DNA from: Caulobacteraceae bacterium
Lineage (GTDB): Bacteria; Pseudomonadota; Alphaproteobacteria; Caulobacterales; Caulobacteraceae
Assembly (NCBI GenBank): GCA_947475735.1
Contig: CANJLQ010000001.1
Location: forward strand, 285,981-349,980
Reading direction: 5' to 3'
DNA: 64,000 nt
The position numbers and the translations under genes were made by a program. This document shows positions 28,465 to 36,698 of this stretch, piece by piece (the first letter of the stretch is position 1; each line of letters starts with the position of its first letter). The notes under the pieces were generated by a model that was not told where the DNA came from, searched no databases, and worked only from the letters and a program-made list of their open reading frames with translations.

Positions 28465-28923
28465 ATGTCGATCCAAGCCCGCCTGACCGAACTCGGCATC
28501 ACCCTGCCCCAGCCCGCCGCGGCGGTGGCCAACTATGTGCCCTTCGTGCGGACCGGAAACCTGCTTCACATCTCCGGCCAGCTGTCGAACGACGCCTCGG
28601 GCGGGCTGAAGGGCACGGTCGGCGAGGACGTGACCCCGGAACAGGCCAACGCCGGCGCGCGCCTGTGCGGCATCAACCTGCTGGCCCAGATCAACGCGGC
28701 TCTGGACGGCGACCTCGACCGGGTGGTCCGAATCGTGAAGCTGGGCGGTTTCGTTCAGGCGGGCCCCGGCTTCACCGCCATTCCCGCTGTCATCAACGGC
28801 TGTTCGGACCTGATGGTCGAGGTGTTCGGCGACGCCGGCCGCCACGCCCGCTCCGCCGTCGGCGTCTACCAGCTGCCGCTGGGCTTCGCCGTCGAGGTGG
28901 ACGCGGTGGTGGAGGTGCGGTGA
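28465..28923 (+). CDS. RidA-family protein
   Basis: The 152-residue protein belongs to the larger YjgF/RidA-type group: GITLPQPAAAVANYVPFVRT at the N-terminus, LLHISGQLSND, LLAQINAALDGDLDRVVRIV and HARSAVGVYQLPLGFAVEVD. RidA enzymes deaminate reactive enamine/imine intermediates; this long subfamily often lacks tested activity. The conserved Arg of RidA is represented by HARSAVG. A single cytoplasmic gene followed by a palindromic element. Confidence 0.88.
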   Translation: MSIQARLTELGITLPQPAAAVANYVPFVRTGNLLHISGQLSNDASGGLKGTVGEDVTPEQANAGARLCGINLLAQINAALDGDLDRVVRIVKLGGFVQAGPGFTAIPAVINGCSDLMVEVFGDAGRHARSAVGVYQLPLGFAVEVDAVVEVR

Positions 28924-28930
28924 CGAAATG

Positions 28931-29114
28931 TCCCTTCTCCCCTTGCGGGTGGAGGGAGGCCGCACTGCGGCCGAAAGACGGGTGGCCCGGAGGGCCGGAT
29001 GAGGGGTATGGGAACGCGCACGCGCTGGTTCGGATAACCCTCATTTCGCAGACCGAGTTTCACCCCTCATCCGTCTCGCTTCGCGAGCCACCTTCTCCCG
29101 CAAGGGGAGAAGGA
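28931..29114. repeat. Palindromic element, family B copy 1
   Basis: Inverted ends CCCTTCTCCCCTTGCGGG and CCCGCAAGGGGAGAAGG, with shared inner segments GGTGGCCCGGAGGGCCGGAT, GAGGGGTATGGG, GACCGAGTTTCACCCCTCAT and CCACCTTCTCC. The right end supplies GGGGAGAAGGAAA directly before the ATG at 29117. Copy 2 lies at 43662-43818. Confidence 0.9.
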
Positions 29115-29116
29115 AA

Positions 29117-30265
29117 ATGACCGCCGACTTCACCCTCCAGGTCCACGACAGCCTCGCCGCCATCGGGCGCGAGGCGTGGGACGCCTGCGCCGCCCCGACC
29201 GGCGATCCGTTCGTCAGCTTCGACTTCCTGCACGCCTGCGAGGCCTCGGGCAGCGCGGTGCCGCGCCAGGGCTGGGCGGGGCGGCACCTCACGCTGAGCG
29301 ATCCGGACGACCGGGTCATCGGCGTCATGCCCCTCTGGCTGAAGGGCCACAGCCAGGGGGAGTACGTCTTCGACCACAGCTGGGCCGACGCCTATCAGCG
29401 CGCTGGCGGACGTTACTATCCCAAGCTGCTGTCCGCCGTGCCCTTCACGCCCGCGACCGGGCCGCGCCTGATCGCCCACCCGGACGCCGACGCCGCGACC
29501 GTCCAGCAGACCCTGATCCAGGGGGCCCTGACCCTGTGCGAGCGGCTGGACCTGTCGTCGCTGCACGTCAACTTCCCGACCGAACCCGAGTGGCGGCTGA
29601 TGGGCGACCAGGGGCTGCTGTTGCGCCAGGACATGCAGTTCATCTGGCGGAACGACGGCTATCAGACCTTCGACGACTTCCTCGCCGCCCTGTCGTCCAA
29701 CCGGCGAAAGACCATCCGCCGCGAACGCCGCGACGCCCAGGCCGATCTGGACATCCGCGTCCTGACCGGCGGCGACATCACCGAAGCCCACTGGGACGCC
29801 TTCTTCGCCTTCTACATGGACACGGGGTCGAGGAAGTGGGGCCGCCCCTATCTGACCCGCGCGTTCTTCTCGCTGGTGGGCCAGTCGATGGCCGATCGCA
29901 TCGCCCTGATGATGGCCTTCCGGGACGACACACCGATCGCCGGCGCCCTCAACTTCATCGGCCGCGACGCGCTCTACGGCCGCCAGTGGGGCGCGCTGGA
30001 GGAGGTGCCCTTCCTCCATTTCGAGCTCTGCTACTACCAGGCCATCGACTTCGCCATTGCGCGCGGCCTGTCCCGCGTCGAGGCTGGCGCGCAAGGCGAG
30101 CACAAGATCGCCCGCGGCTACCTCCCCACCCCCGTCTACTCCGCCCACCACATCGCCGACATGGCGCTCCGCGTGCCGGTGGAGCGCTATCTGGAGCAGG
30201 AGCGGCGGGGCGTGGAGGCGGAGATCGCCGGGCTGACGGCGGAGTTGTCGCCGTTTCGGCGATAA
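29117..30265 (+). CDS. GNAT/FemAB-like N-acyltransferase (DUF482, peptidogalycan-biosynthesis type)
   Basis: The 382-residue protein matches the DUF482 group: [16 protein letters not shown] near residue 32, [40 protein letters not shown] and [17 protein letters not shown]. It ends in [19 protein letters not shown]. Related proteins carry a double GNAT fold as in FemAB transferases that add amino acids to cell-wall precursors. The actual acceptor is unknown. Its ribosome site lies in the repeat just upstream. Confidence 0.82.
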   Translation: MTADFTLQVHDSLAAIGREAWDACAAPTGDPFVSFDFLHACEASGSAVPRQGWAGRHLTLSDPDDRVIGVMPLWLKGHSQGEYVFDHSWADAYQRAGGRYYPKLLSAVPFTPATGPRLIAHPDADAATVQQTLIQGALTLCERLDLSSLHVNFPTEPEWRLMGDQGLLLRQDMQFIWRNDGYQTFDDFLAALSSNRRKTIRRERRDAQADLDIRVLTGGDITEAHWDAFFAFYMDTGSRKWGRPYLTRAFFSLVGQSMADRIALMMAFRDDTPIAGALNFIGRDALYGRQWGALEEVPFLHFELCYYQAIDFAIARGLSRVEAGAQGEHKIARGYLPTPVYSAHHIADMALRVPVERYLEQERRGVEAEIAGLTAELSPFRR

Positions 30266-30279
30266 CGGCATCGAACCTC

Positions 30280-30409
30280 GAAGAGGTTCATCACAGCGAG
30301 CACAGCGTATCACGGCGAACACAGCGAGAGCATCGTCGCGTCCACGCACGGGGTCCCGCCGTGCCCGCCGTGGCTTTCCTTCCGCCGTGCCCGCTGTGAA
30401 GAACCTCCT
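30280..30409. repeat. Palindromic element, family D copy 2
   Basis: Shares GAAGAGGTTCATCACAGCGA with copy 1 and ends in an approximate complement (CCCGCTGTGAAGAACCTCCT). Inner arms around CGGGGTCCCGCCGTGCC also resemble copy 1. It separates the acyltransferase gene from mutL. Confidence 0.82.
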
Positions 30410-30467
30410 GCCGGCCTACGGCCCGCCCTTCGCCGGGACGCGCCAACGCGCTACCTTACCGAATCCC

Positions 30468-32315
30468 ATGCCCATCCGCCGCCTCCCGCCCGAGACCGTC
30501 AACCGCATCGCCGCCGGCGAGGTGGTCGAACGCCCGGCCAGCGCCATCAAGGAGCTGGTCGAGAACGCGCTGGACGCCGGCGCGCGCCGCATCGAGATCC
30601 AGGCCGACGGCGGGGGCCTGAGCCGCATCCTGATCGCCGACGACGGCCACGGCATGGCCCCGGACCAGCTGGCCCTCGCGGTCGAGCGCCACGCCACCTC
30701 CAAGCTGGAGCCCGACGACGCCGGCGACGTCGACCTCCTGCGCATCCACACCCTGGGCTTTCGCGGCGAGGCCCTGCCCTCCATCGGCTCGGTCGCCCGC
30801 CTGACCATCACCAGCCGCAGCGCGGGCCAAGACGCCCACCAGATCACGGTGGAGGGCGGCGACACCCGCCCGGTCGCCCCCGCCGCCTTCCCCGGCCCCC
30901 ACGGCGCCCGCGTCGAGGTCCGCGACCTGTTCTACGCCACCCCCGCCCGGCTCAAGTTCATGAAGTCCGAGCGCAGTGAGGCCATGGCCATCTCCGAGGA
31001 GATCAAGCGCCAGGCCATGGCGCACGAGGCCGTCGCCTTCACCCTCGACCTCGATGGCCGCACGGTGTTGCGCCTGCCCGCCGAACACCCCGGCGACGAG
31101 GGCCGGCTGAAGCGGCTCGCCGCTCTGCTCGGCCGCGACTTCGAGGCCAATGCGCTCCTGATCGATCAGTCGCGCGAGGGCATCCGCCTGTCCGGCTATG
31201 CGGGCCTGCCGACCTACAGCCGGGGCAACGGCGCGCATCAGTATCTGTTCGTCAACGGCCGCCCGGTGCGCGACCGCCTGCTGCAGGGCGCGCTGAGGGG
31301 CGCCTACGCCGACTTCCTGGCGCGCGACCGGCATCCGGCGGCGGCGCTGTTCCTCGACATCGACCCCCTGTTCGTCGACGTGAACGTGCATCCCGCCAAG
31401 GCCGAGGTCCGCTTCCGCGACCCCGCCCTGGTGCGCGGTTTGATCGTCGGAGCGCTCCGCCACGCCCTCGCCGCCGCCGGCCACCGCGCCTCCACCACCG
31501 TCGCCGACAGCGTCATGGCGGGGTTCACGGCCCGCACAGGGGTCGAGAGGGTCGAGGGTCGAGGGTCGAGGGTCGAGGGTTTTGGCGCTGTGGCTCCCGG
31601 CTGGTCGGGCTGGACCGGCTGGGATCGGCCGGCTGCGACCGCGCAGATCATTCCAGGCCTGAACGAACACAGCGCCCGCGTCGAACCCTCGACCCTCGAC
31701 ACTCGACCCTCGACCCTTCACCCCGACCCCATCGACCACCCCCTCGGCGCCGCCCGCGCCCAGGTCCACGGCACCTATATCGTCGCCCAGACCCGCGACG
31801 GCATCGTCGTGGTCGACCAGCACGCCGCCCACGAACGCCTCGTCTACGAACGGATGAAGGCCCAGATGGCCGAGGGCGCCGTCACCCGCCAGGCCCTCCT
31901 GACCCCCGAGGTCGTCGAGCTAGACCCCGCCGAGGCCGACCGTGTCATCGCCCGCGCCGACGAACTGGCGCAGCTGGGTCTGATCGTCGAACCCTTCGGC
32001 GGCGGGGCGGTGCTGGTGCGCGAGACGCCGGCCCTCCTGGGCGACACCGACGTCCAGGGCCTGATCCGCGACATCGCCGACGACCTTGCCGAACACGGCG
32101 CGGCTCTGGCCCTGTCCGAACGCCTGGGCGAGGTCTGCGGGACGATGGCGTGTCACGGCAGCGTCCGCGCCGGGCGGGTGCTCAGCGCGCCCGAGATGAA
32201 CGCCCTGCTGAGGCAGATGGAGGCCACCCCGCACTCAGGCCAGTGCAACCACGGGCGGCCGACCTATGTGGAGCTCAAGCTGGCGGATCTGGAGAGGCTG
32301 TTTGGGCGGCGGTGA
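30468..32315 (+). CDS. mutL: DNA mismatch repair protein MutL
   Basis: The 615-residue protein carries the GHKL ATPase domain ([67 protein letters not shown]) up to about residue 330. A variable linker follows, then the C-terminal dimerisation domain from about 420 ([14 protein letters not shown]...). The C-terminus has no visible DQHAxxERxxYE-type endonuclease site beyond [17 protein letters not shown], which is the common alphaproteobacterial form. I chose the ATG at 30468; an upstream frame to 30387 lies in repeat sequence. The linker (residues about 358-418) is built from inverted heptamer repeats. Confidence 0.97.
   Translation: MPIRRLPPETVNRIAAGEVVERPASAIKELVENALDAGARRIEIQADGGGLSRILIADDGHGMAPDQLALAVERHATSKLEPDDAGDVDLLRIHTLGFRGEALPSIGSVARLTITSRSAGQDAHQITVEGGDTRPVAPAAFPGPHGARVEVRDLFYATPARLKFMKSERSEAMAISEEIKRQAMAHEAVAFTLDLDGRTVLRLPAEHPGDEGRLKRLAALLGRDFEANALLIDQSREGIRLSGYAGLPTYSRGNGAHQYLFVNGRPVRDRLLQGALRGAYADFLARDRHPAAALFLDIDPLFVDVNVHPAKAEVRFRDPALVRGLIVGALRHALAAAGHRASTTVADSVMAGFTARTGVERVEGRGSRVEGFGAVAPGWSGWTGWDRPAATAQIIPGLNEHSARVEPSTLDTRPSTLHPDPIDHPLGAARAQVHGTYIVAQTRDGIVVVDQHAAHERLVYERMKAQMAEGAVTRQALLTPEVVELDPAEADRVIARADELAQLGLIVEPFGGGAVLVRETPALLGDTDVQGLIRDIADDLAEHGAALALSERLGEVCGTMACHGSVRAGRVLSAPEMNALLRQMEATPHSGQCNHGRPTYVELKLADLERLFGRR
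31541..31720. repeat. Inverted heptamer arrays inside mutL
   Basis: At 31541-31580 GGTCGAG occurs five times (four in strict period 7, the first offset by two bases). At 31684-31720 the complement CTCGACC occurs four times, one with a single change. About 100 bases lie between. Both arms are translated in frame, giving [13 protein letters not shown] and [13 protein letters not shown]. Confidence 0.92.
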
Positions 32316-32452
32316 TCCCTAGCCAAATGAGCGCAAACGCTCTGGCGCAGGTGATCTTTCGCTTTGAAAGCGTCATGAGGTGGACGCCTTATTCCAACTA
32401 AGGAATCAACCTACGCACGTTGCCTTAATAACTGGAAGCACATGGTTCGCTC

Positions 32453-32483
32453 TTGACGAGAATCGTTTGTTCACGTTATGTTC
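32453..32483 (+). promoter_or_regulatory. SOS promoter: -35/-10 with overlapping LexA box
   Basis: TTGACG (32453-32458), an 18-base spacer and TATGTT (32477-32482) form a plausible promoter. GTTCACGTTATGTTC (32469-32483) is an exact GTTC-N7-GTTC LexA box covering the -10. It shares TGTTC-N6-TGTTCTT with the uvrA box. GAATC at 32460-32464 is a GANTC methylation site. The start codon follows at 32508. Confidence 0.8.
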
Positions 32484-32507
32484 TTTCGGGGCTAGAGGAC
32501 GGATGCG

Positions 32508-32732
32508 ATGAAGTCTGCTTCGCACACTGCACCATTCAGACGGCCCAACTGCCGTCATTGCGACCGGAAATGGTCTCCCGCCGAAGGGAATAACGGAGAG
32601 CGCGATTTCTGCGATCGGTGCGCCGGCGATCGAAAAGCCGCCGCGATTGCAGCCTTTGGGTTACGCCCGCTCACGCCTCAAGACTTCCGCGGCAAGTATC
32701 TTATCCCAAAGGCCGCGCGACGTAGCCGCTAG
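32508..32732 (+). CDS. SOS-controlled 74-residue zinc-ribbon-like protein
   Basis: A basic 74-residue protein with two CxxC knuckles (CRHC at 15-18 and CDRC at 35-38) spaced by 16 residues, as in a small zinc ribbon. A basic tail ends KAARRSR. I recognise no named family. The promoter at 32453-32483 has a LexA box over its -10, so it should be induced by DNA damage. AGAGGAC lies about 10 bases before the ATG. Its stop codon shares the palindrome CTAG with the stop of the convergent kinase gene. It could bind nucleic acid or partner proteins; this is inference. Confidence 0.75.
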   Translation: MKSASHTAPFRRPNCRHCDRKWSPAEGNNGERDFCDRCAGDRKAAAIAAFGLRPLTPQDFRGKYLIPKAARRSR

Positions 32733-33775
32733 GTCTGCTTGGCGAAGAAGCTCACCAACTGGCCGTAAGCGGTCTTTTCCGCAACGGGTTTAGTGGTCCC
32801 GCCCAAGGCACGCTTGTTGCCGATGCCATTGGTCGGCTCGCTCCACGCCTGCCACGTCGATTTTTTGACGTCCGAGCGGTCCCATTCAACATGATGCGTT
32901 CTGGTCCCCTTCGTCCGCAACCAGGTGACCTTTCCAGGGCCAACGACGCACTGCCATGCTGGGTACGTCGATAGAGCGGCCACTGCTTTTTCTACGGCGT
33001 GGACCGTCTGGTAGCGATCAGCGGGGTCTGGCCTTAGCATCTGGCGGATAGCTCTTCGCCAGTCCGCTGGCACGTGAGGCAGCCAGCGAAGCTTATCGGC
33101 GAACTTGCCAGCAAACAGAGCCGCCATACCCGGGCTATGCTCTTCGTGCCATTCCTTGCCGCTCAGCAGGCGGTAGAACGTTACGCCCATCGCCCAGATG
33201 TCTGTCTTCGGGCTCGTTGGCGCACCGTTGAGGACTTCCGGTGCCATATGGTCGCTGTAGGCATAGTCACCCGGCGACCCGTAGCCTTGAACAATGCGGT
33301 CGGTTACCAGACCAAAGTCACCCAACTTCGTCCGACCACGCTTATCTCGGAGCAGGTTCCCAGGCTTGATATCTCGATGAAGCATCCCGTTTGCGTGAAG
33401 GTGGCCAAGGCCCGAAAGGCAATCGGTCGCCACGAGCCGCATTTCATCGATTGAGATTGGCCCCGCCTCATACGGCTTAGCCAACGAACCGCCTTCGCAA
33501 AACTCCATCACGTAGAGGATGAGTTCGTCGGTCTCGTCTTCCACATAGTGGTGCACCGTCACGACATTGCGGTGTTGAGCCTTCTTGAGGTTCTGGGCTT
33601 CCTCCTGCGCCCCCGCCTTCCGCGCATCCCACTGCGCGTCATCATCCCCAGCCTTGCGAGCGATCTGCTTTACGGCGACTTTGCCGTGTACTGGATCGTC
33701 ACCTTCGTGGACATGGCCGAAATGGCCCGCGCCGACGAATGGCCCAATCTTTAGTTTAGAAAGCAGCTTGCCCAT
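32729..33775 (-). CDS. Hanks-type serine/threonine protein kinase with novel C-terminal region
   Basis: The 348-residue kinase has a complete catalytic core: Gly loop GAGHFGHV (15-22), Lys36 in KVAVKQIA, a Glu-rich alphaC segment near 58, catalytic loop HRDIKPGN (133-140), DFG (153-155) and APE (178-180). The kinase domain ends near 265. The last 85 residues (from about TYPAWQCVVGPG) match nothing I know and no membrane helix or PASTA repeat is present, so it is cytoplasmic. It lies two bases after the RuvC-like gene on the same strand and is probably its operon partner. GC is lower than in flanking genes, pointing to horizontal transfer. Confidence 0.88.
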   Translation of the reverse strand: MGKLLSKLKIGPFVGAGHFGHVHEGDDPVHGKVAVKQIARKAGDDDAQWDARKAGAQEEAQNLKKAQHRNVVTVHHYVEDETDELILYVMEFCEGGSLAKPYEAGPISIDEMRLVATDCLSGLGHLHANGMLHRDIKPGNLLRDKRGRTKLGDFGLVTDRIVQGYGSPGDYAYSDHMAPEVLNGAPTSPKTDIWAMGVTFYRLLSGKEWHEEHSPGMAALFAGKFADKLRWLPHVPADWRRAIRQMLRPDPADRYQTVHAVEKAVAALSTYPAWQCVVGPGKVTWLRTKGTRTHHVEWDRSDVKKSTWQAWSEPTNGIGNKRALGGTTKPVAEKTAYGQLVSFFAKQT

Positions 33776-33777
33776 CT

Positions 33778-34239
33778 TCAGTCTCGGGCAGCAATCAAAA
33801 GGAGAGCGGCGGCCCGACTGCCGGATCGTAGCTTCACGCCAGAAATCTTGGTGAGCCAGAAGTCGTCGTCTTTGACGTAGTCCTCGAACTTCCGCTTTCC
33901 AAAAGTCTTGGTAATCTGAGCCGATGACACAGTGTGAACCCTAGCGTTGGTGCCCGCCGCAGCGATCACCACGCCCCTCAACTCTGCTGCCTCAAGGTGG
34001 GCAAGTTTCATGCCCGACGTCCAAGCACTGGCTCTCACAAAAACCTCATCGACCTTGTTGTGAACTACCCGGTCGGACACCCGATCGTGCATTACCTTGT
34101 AGGCCGCAGCCCGATCACCGCTCTGTAAGTCCACAGTGTCATCGGAGATTATTTCAAGAGGTTTCCCCGCCTCTTCCACAGCCGTAACAAGGACCGCCTT
34201 TGTCCCGGTTACGGCGATGCCCATCCATCTTCTCGACAT
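33778..34239 (-). CDS. Small RuvC/RNase H-fold-like protein of unknown function
   Basis: The 153-residue protein has a predicted beta-alpha order like RuvC/RNase H folds. It starts with a strand MGIAVTGTKAVLVTAV, then a second strand LEIISDDTVDL, a helix, VDEVFVRAS, LEAAELRGVVIAAAG and a C-terminal small-residue helix (SGSRAAALLLIAA). The acidic residues expected on strand 1 and in the last helix are absent (TGT, SGSRAA), so it may be a non-catalytic relative. DUF3010-like proteins are an alternative. It heads a two-gene unit with the kinase. Fold assignment is my inference from pattern only. Confidence 0.62.
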   Translation of the reverse strand: MSRRWMGIAVTGTKAVLVTAVEEAGKPLEIISDDTVDLQSGDRAAAYKVMHDRVSDRVVHNKVDEVFVRASAWTSGMKLAHLEAAELRGVVIAAAGTNARVHTVSSAQITKTFGKRKFEDYVKDDDFWLTKISGVKLRSGSRAAALLLIAARD

Positions 34240-34289
34240 ACGCCTCCTCCTCCGTTGAAGGTTATGGAGTGTTTCGGTTTCAACTAGAA

Positions 34290-34748
34290 GTGTCCATTCC
34301 CTCCCTCCTCTTCATCTGCCTCGGCAACATCTGTCGCTCGCCGCTCGCCGAGGGCGCCCTGCGGGCCGAGGCGGCGCGGCGGGGGGTGGCGCTGGTCGTC
34401 GATTCCGCCGGCACGGGGAACTGGCATGCGGGCGAGCCGCCGGATGAGCGGGCCGTCGCCGTCGCGGCCAGGAACGGCGTCGACATCACCGCCCTTCGCG
34501 CCCGTCAGGTCACGCGCGCCGACTTCGCCCGCTTCGACCACATCGTCGCCCTGGACCACGCCAATCTGAAGGACCTGCGCCGCCTGGCGCCCGGCGATGG
34601 CACAGCCCGGCTCAGCCTGCTGCTGGACTGGGTGCCGGGACGACAGGGTCAGGCCGTGGCCGATCCCTGGTTCGGCGAGGCCGAGGGCTTCGACGCCACC
34701 TGGGCCGACGTCACCGCCGCCGCCTGCGCCATCGTGGAGCGTCTTTGA
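34290..34748 (+). CDS. Low-molecular-weight protein-tyrosine phosphatase
   Basis: The 152-residue enzyme has the P-loop CLGNICRSPLAEG (CX5R-S) near its N-terminus and the general-acid loop VADPWFGEAEGF. I placed the start at the GTG at 34290 (VSIPSLLFICLGN), since the frame upstream enters the island and has no homology. GC returns to the chromosomal level here. It hydrolyses phosphotyrosine on proteins or arginine-phosphate in some species; the substrate is unknown. Its neighbour kinase is of foreign-looking composition, so a functional pair is not implied. Confidence 0.92.
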   Translation: MSIPSLLFICLGNICRSPLAEGALRAEAARRGVALVVDSAGTGNWHAGEPPDERAVAVAARNGVDITALRARQVTRADFARFDHIVALDHANLKDLRRLAPGDGTARLSLLLDWVPGRQGQAVADPWFGEAEGFDATWADVTAAACAIVERL

Positions 34749-34790
34749 GGGTTCGGCGGATTTAGCGATGCTGTTCGGGCGGCGCTCGCC

Positions 34791-34925
34791 TTCTCCCTCC
34801 CCTTCATGGGGAGGGACGCTGAGCCGGAGGCGAAGCCGGGTGGGGCCGTGTCGTTCGCGCGCAACGCCGTTCGAACCCCACCCTGACCGCTTCGCGGTCG
34901 TCCCTCCCCATGAAGGGGAGGGAGA
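34791..34925. repeat. Palindromic element, family A copy 2
   Basis: Same layout as 18386-18537: TTCTCCCTCCCCTTCATGGG at the left, GGGTGGGGCCGTGTCGTT in the middle, and TCCCTCCCCATGAAGGGGAG at the right. It lies between two convergent genes (phosphatase and kelch protein) and may serve as a bidirectional terminator. Confidence 0.9.
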
Positions 34926-34929
34926 ACCG

Positions 34930-35967
34930 TCACAGGCGCAACGCCTCGACCGTCCCCACCGCCTGTCCGCCGGACACCACCGCCCCGCCCGCGATGGCGT
35001 AGACCGTGTCGCCCACCGCCGCCGCCGCCAGGCCATGACGCGGCGTCCTCATGTCCGGCCCGGCGCTCCAGGCGTCCGTCGCCGGGTCATAGATCCAGGT
35101 CTCGCGGAACACCCCACCGCCGCCCGGCGCGAACCACTCCCCGCCGAACGCCACCAGCTTGCCGCCCACCGCCACCATGGCCAAGCCGCCGCCCACCTGC
35201 TGGCCCGCCGCCTGGGATCGCGGAATGGGGGCCAGGGTGTCCCAGCGGCTCTCGATGGGGTCGTATCGATCCAGCTGTCCGGTCCCGCCGCCCCGCACCG
35301 TGCGACCGCCCGCGACCCACAGGGCCCCGTTCAGCACCGCGCCCGCCGCGCTGTTCCTCGCCATCGGACAGGGCCGCGCCTCGTGCCAGCCGCCGTGTTC
35401 GGGGTCCAGCACCCAGTGGCTGGCCACATCCGCCTGATCGCCCCAGGCCCCGTTGGGCGATCGGCCCGGCGAGCGCCCGGTGATCAGATGCAGCCGCCCG
35501 CCGAAGGCCAGGCCCACCGCCTCGGCCTGGGGCTCGGGCAGGGAGGCGGCGCGGTCCCACGCCGTGCCGTCCGACGACAGCCGCCAGACCTCGCGCATGC
35601 CAGTCCATTCGCCCGCCGGACTGACGCCATAGCCGCCGACGGCGAACAGGCCCAGCGCCCGGTCGCCGATCATCATGGGATGGTGGCGCGGCGCGGGCAG
35701 GCGCGGCCCCTCGCTCCAGGCGTCGGCCATGGGATCATACAGGCCGACCCGGTCCTCGACATGCAGGGGCTCGCCCCCCGGTCGCCCGACCAGGCCCCCG
35801 GCGACGACGATCCGGTCGCCGTGGACCGCCGCATAGACCTCCTGCACCGGCCAGGGCATGGGCGCGCGTGCCTGCCAGCCCCTCTCCGACTGCGCCCTGG
35901 CGCTGAAGGGCGCGGCGGCCACGGCGGCCCCGGCGGCGAGCAGACGGCGGCGATCGATCTGGGTCAT
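34930..35967 (-). CDS. Kelch-repeat protein with Tat signal
   Basis: The 345-residue protein begins MTQIDRRRLLAAGAAVAAAP, a twin-arginine signal ending in ARAQ, so it is exported folded. At least five kelch blades follow, each with a GG and W/Y spacing (IVVAGGLVG, LFAVGGYG, LHLITGRSPG, LWVAGGRTVR, LVAFGGEW, VYAIAGGAV). This forms a six-blade propeller or so. Role is unknown; such periplasmic propellers often bind glycans or proteins. The stop adjoins a family A repeat. Confidence 0.87.
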   Translation of the reverse strand: MTQIDRRRLLAAGAAVAAAPFSARAQSERGWQARAPMPWPVQEVYAAVHGDRIVVAGGLVGRPGGEPLHVEDRVGLYDPMADAWSEGPRLPAPRHHPMMIGDRALGLFAVGGYGVSPAGEWTGMREVWRLSSDGTAWDRAASLPEPQAEAVGLAFGGRLHLITGRSPGRSPNGAWGDQADVASHWVLDPEHGGWHEARPCPMARNSAAGAVLNGALWVAGGRTVRGGGTGQLDRYDPIESRWDTLAPIPRSQAAGQQVGGGLAMVAVGGKLVAFGGEWFAPGGGGVFRETWIYDPATDAWSAGPDMRTPRHGLAAAAVGDTVYAIAGGAVVSGGQAVGTVEALRL

Positions 35968-36086
35968 GTCCGCAGGCTAGACCAGGGTGGGCGGCCACGC
36001 CACCGGCCGGCGGGGGAGCGATCGATGGGTAGGCCGATCGCCCCTGCGTCCGATTCTGACGCATGGGCCCCCTACACTCCCCGCCC

Positions 36087-36698
36087 ATGAGCCTGTCCCC
36101 CTATCGCATCCGTTCCGCCGACGCCTGGGCCCGGGCGCGGGAGGACTATCTGTCGGGCATGACGGCCGAGGCCGTGTGCCGGCGTCACGACCTGGGGCTG
36201 TCGGCCTTTCGCCGTCGCGCGGCCCGTCACGGTTGGCGTCGCGCCGATCAGGACGATCCGGCCGGGACCGACGACCTGGCCCTGTATGACGATCTCGGGC
36301 TGGACGACGAGGTGGTGACGGCGCGGCGGCGGTATCTCCAGGCGCTGGAGCAGGGCCGCTCGGTCGAGGCCGCGCGCTGGCGCAGGCTGTGGCTGGAGCT
36401 GAGCGCCCAGAGCCGCGCGATCAATGCCGACCTGTATCCCGGCCTCGGCCCGGCCCGGATCGCCGCCCTGATCGAGGCGGACCGGCGCGAGGCGGAAGCG
36501 GAAGAGGAGGCTGAGGCGGCGGCCCTGTCGCTGGGCCAGCCCGTCCCCCCGTCCCTGTCAGCCCCGGACGCACCGGCCCCGGACGCTCAGGACGAAAATG
36601 TGCACGATGTGCACCCTGTTTTTTCGAGTGCACATTTCGCCGAGGCTCAACCCGCCCCCGACGACGCCCTCAGGAACAGGACCCTCGCCGCCCCGTAA
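36087..36698 (+). CDS. HTH-containing hypothetical protein
   Basis: The 203-residue protein has an N-terminal helix-turn-helix-like block (DYLSGMTAEAVCRRHDLGLS, AFRRRAARHGWRR) similar to small-terminase and transposase-type DNA-binding starts. A charged helical middle with a Glu/Ala run (about 130-150) and a low-complexity Pro/Ala tail follow. No function is recognised. The ATG at 36087 is preferred over 36063. The last 52 bases overlap the 3' end of rsmD on the other strand. Confidence 0.7.
   Translation: MSLSPYRIRSADAWARAREDYLSGMTAEAVCRRHDLGLSAFRRRAARHGWRRADQDDPAGTDDLALYDDLGLDDEVVTARRRYLQALEQGRSVEAARWRRLWLELSAQSRAINADLYPGLGPARIAALIEADRREAEAEEEAEAAALSLGQPVPPSLSAPDAPAPDAQDENVHDVHPVFSSAHFAEAQPAPDDALRNRTLAAP

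Larger units (their letters stand above)
32316..34289. other. Lower-GC accessory island between mutL and the phosphatase gene
   Basis: Two 60-base lines that I counted give 36/60 GC (33061-33120) and 30/60 (33841-33900), against visibly GC-richer neighbours. It holds three genes: an SOS-controlled zinc peptide, a Ser/Thr kinase and a RuvC-like protein. No integrase, transposase, tRNA end or direct repeat was found at the borders, so the route of entry is unknown. Confidence 0.7.

Noticed and set aside
32316..34289. Island as a prophage or integrative element
   Set aside because: No integrase, transposase, phage structural gene, tRNA attachment site or flanking direct repeat seen.
32729..34748. 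Kinase and low-molecular-weight phosphatase as a functional kinase/phosphatase pair
   Set aside because: They differ in GC, are divergent across the RuvC-like gene, and the phosphatase family prefers Tyr/Arg phosphate whereas the kinase looks Ser/Thr-type.
34930..34960. Family A element end as a Shine-Dalgarno site for a neighbouring gene
   Set aside because: At this copy both flanking genes end toward the element, so no start codon is present.
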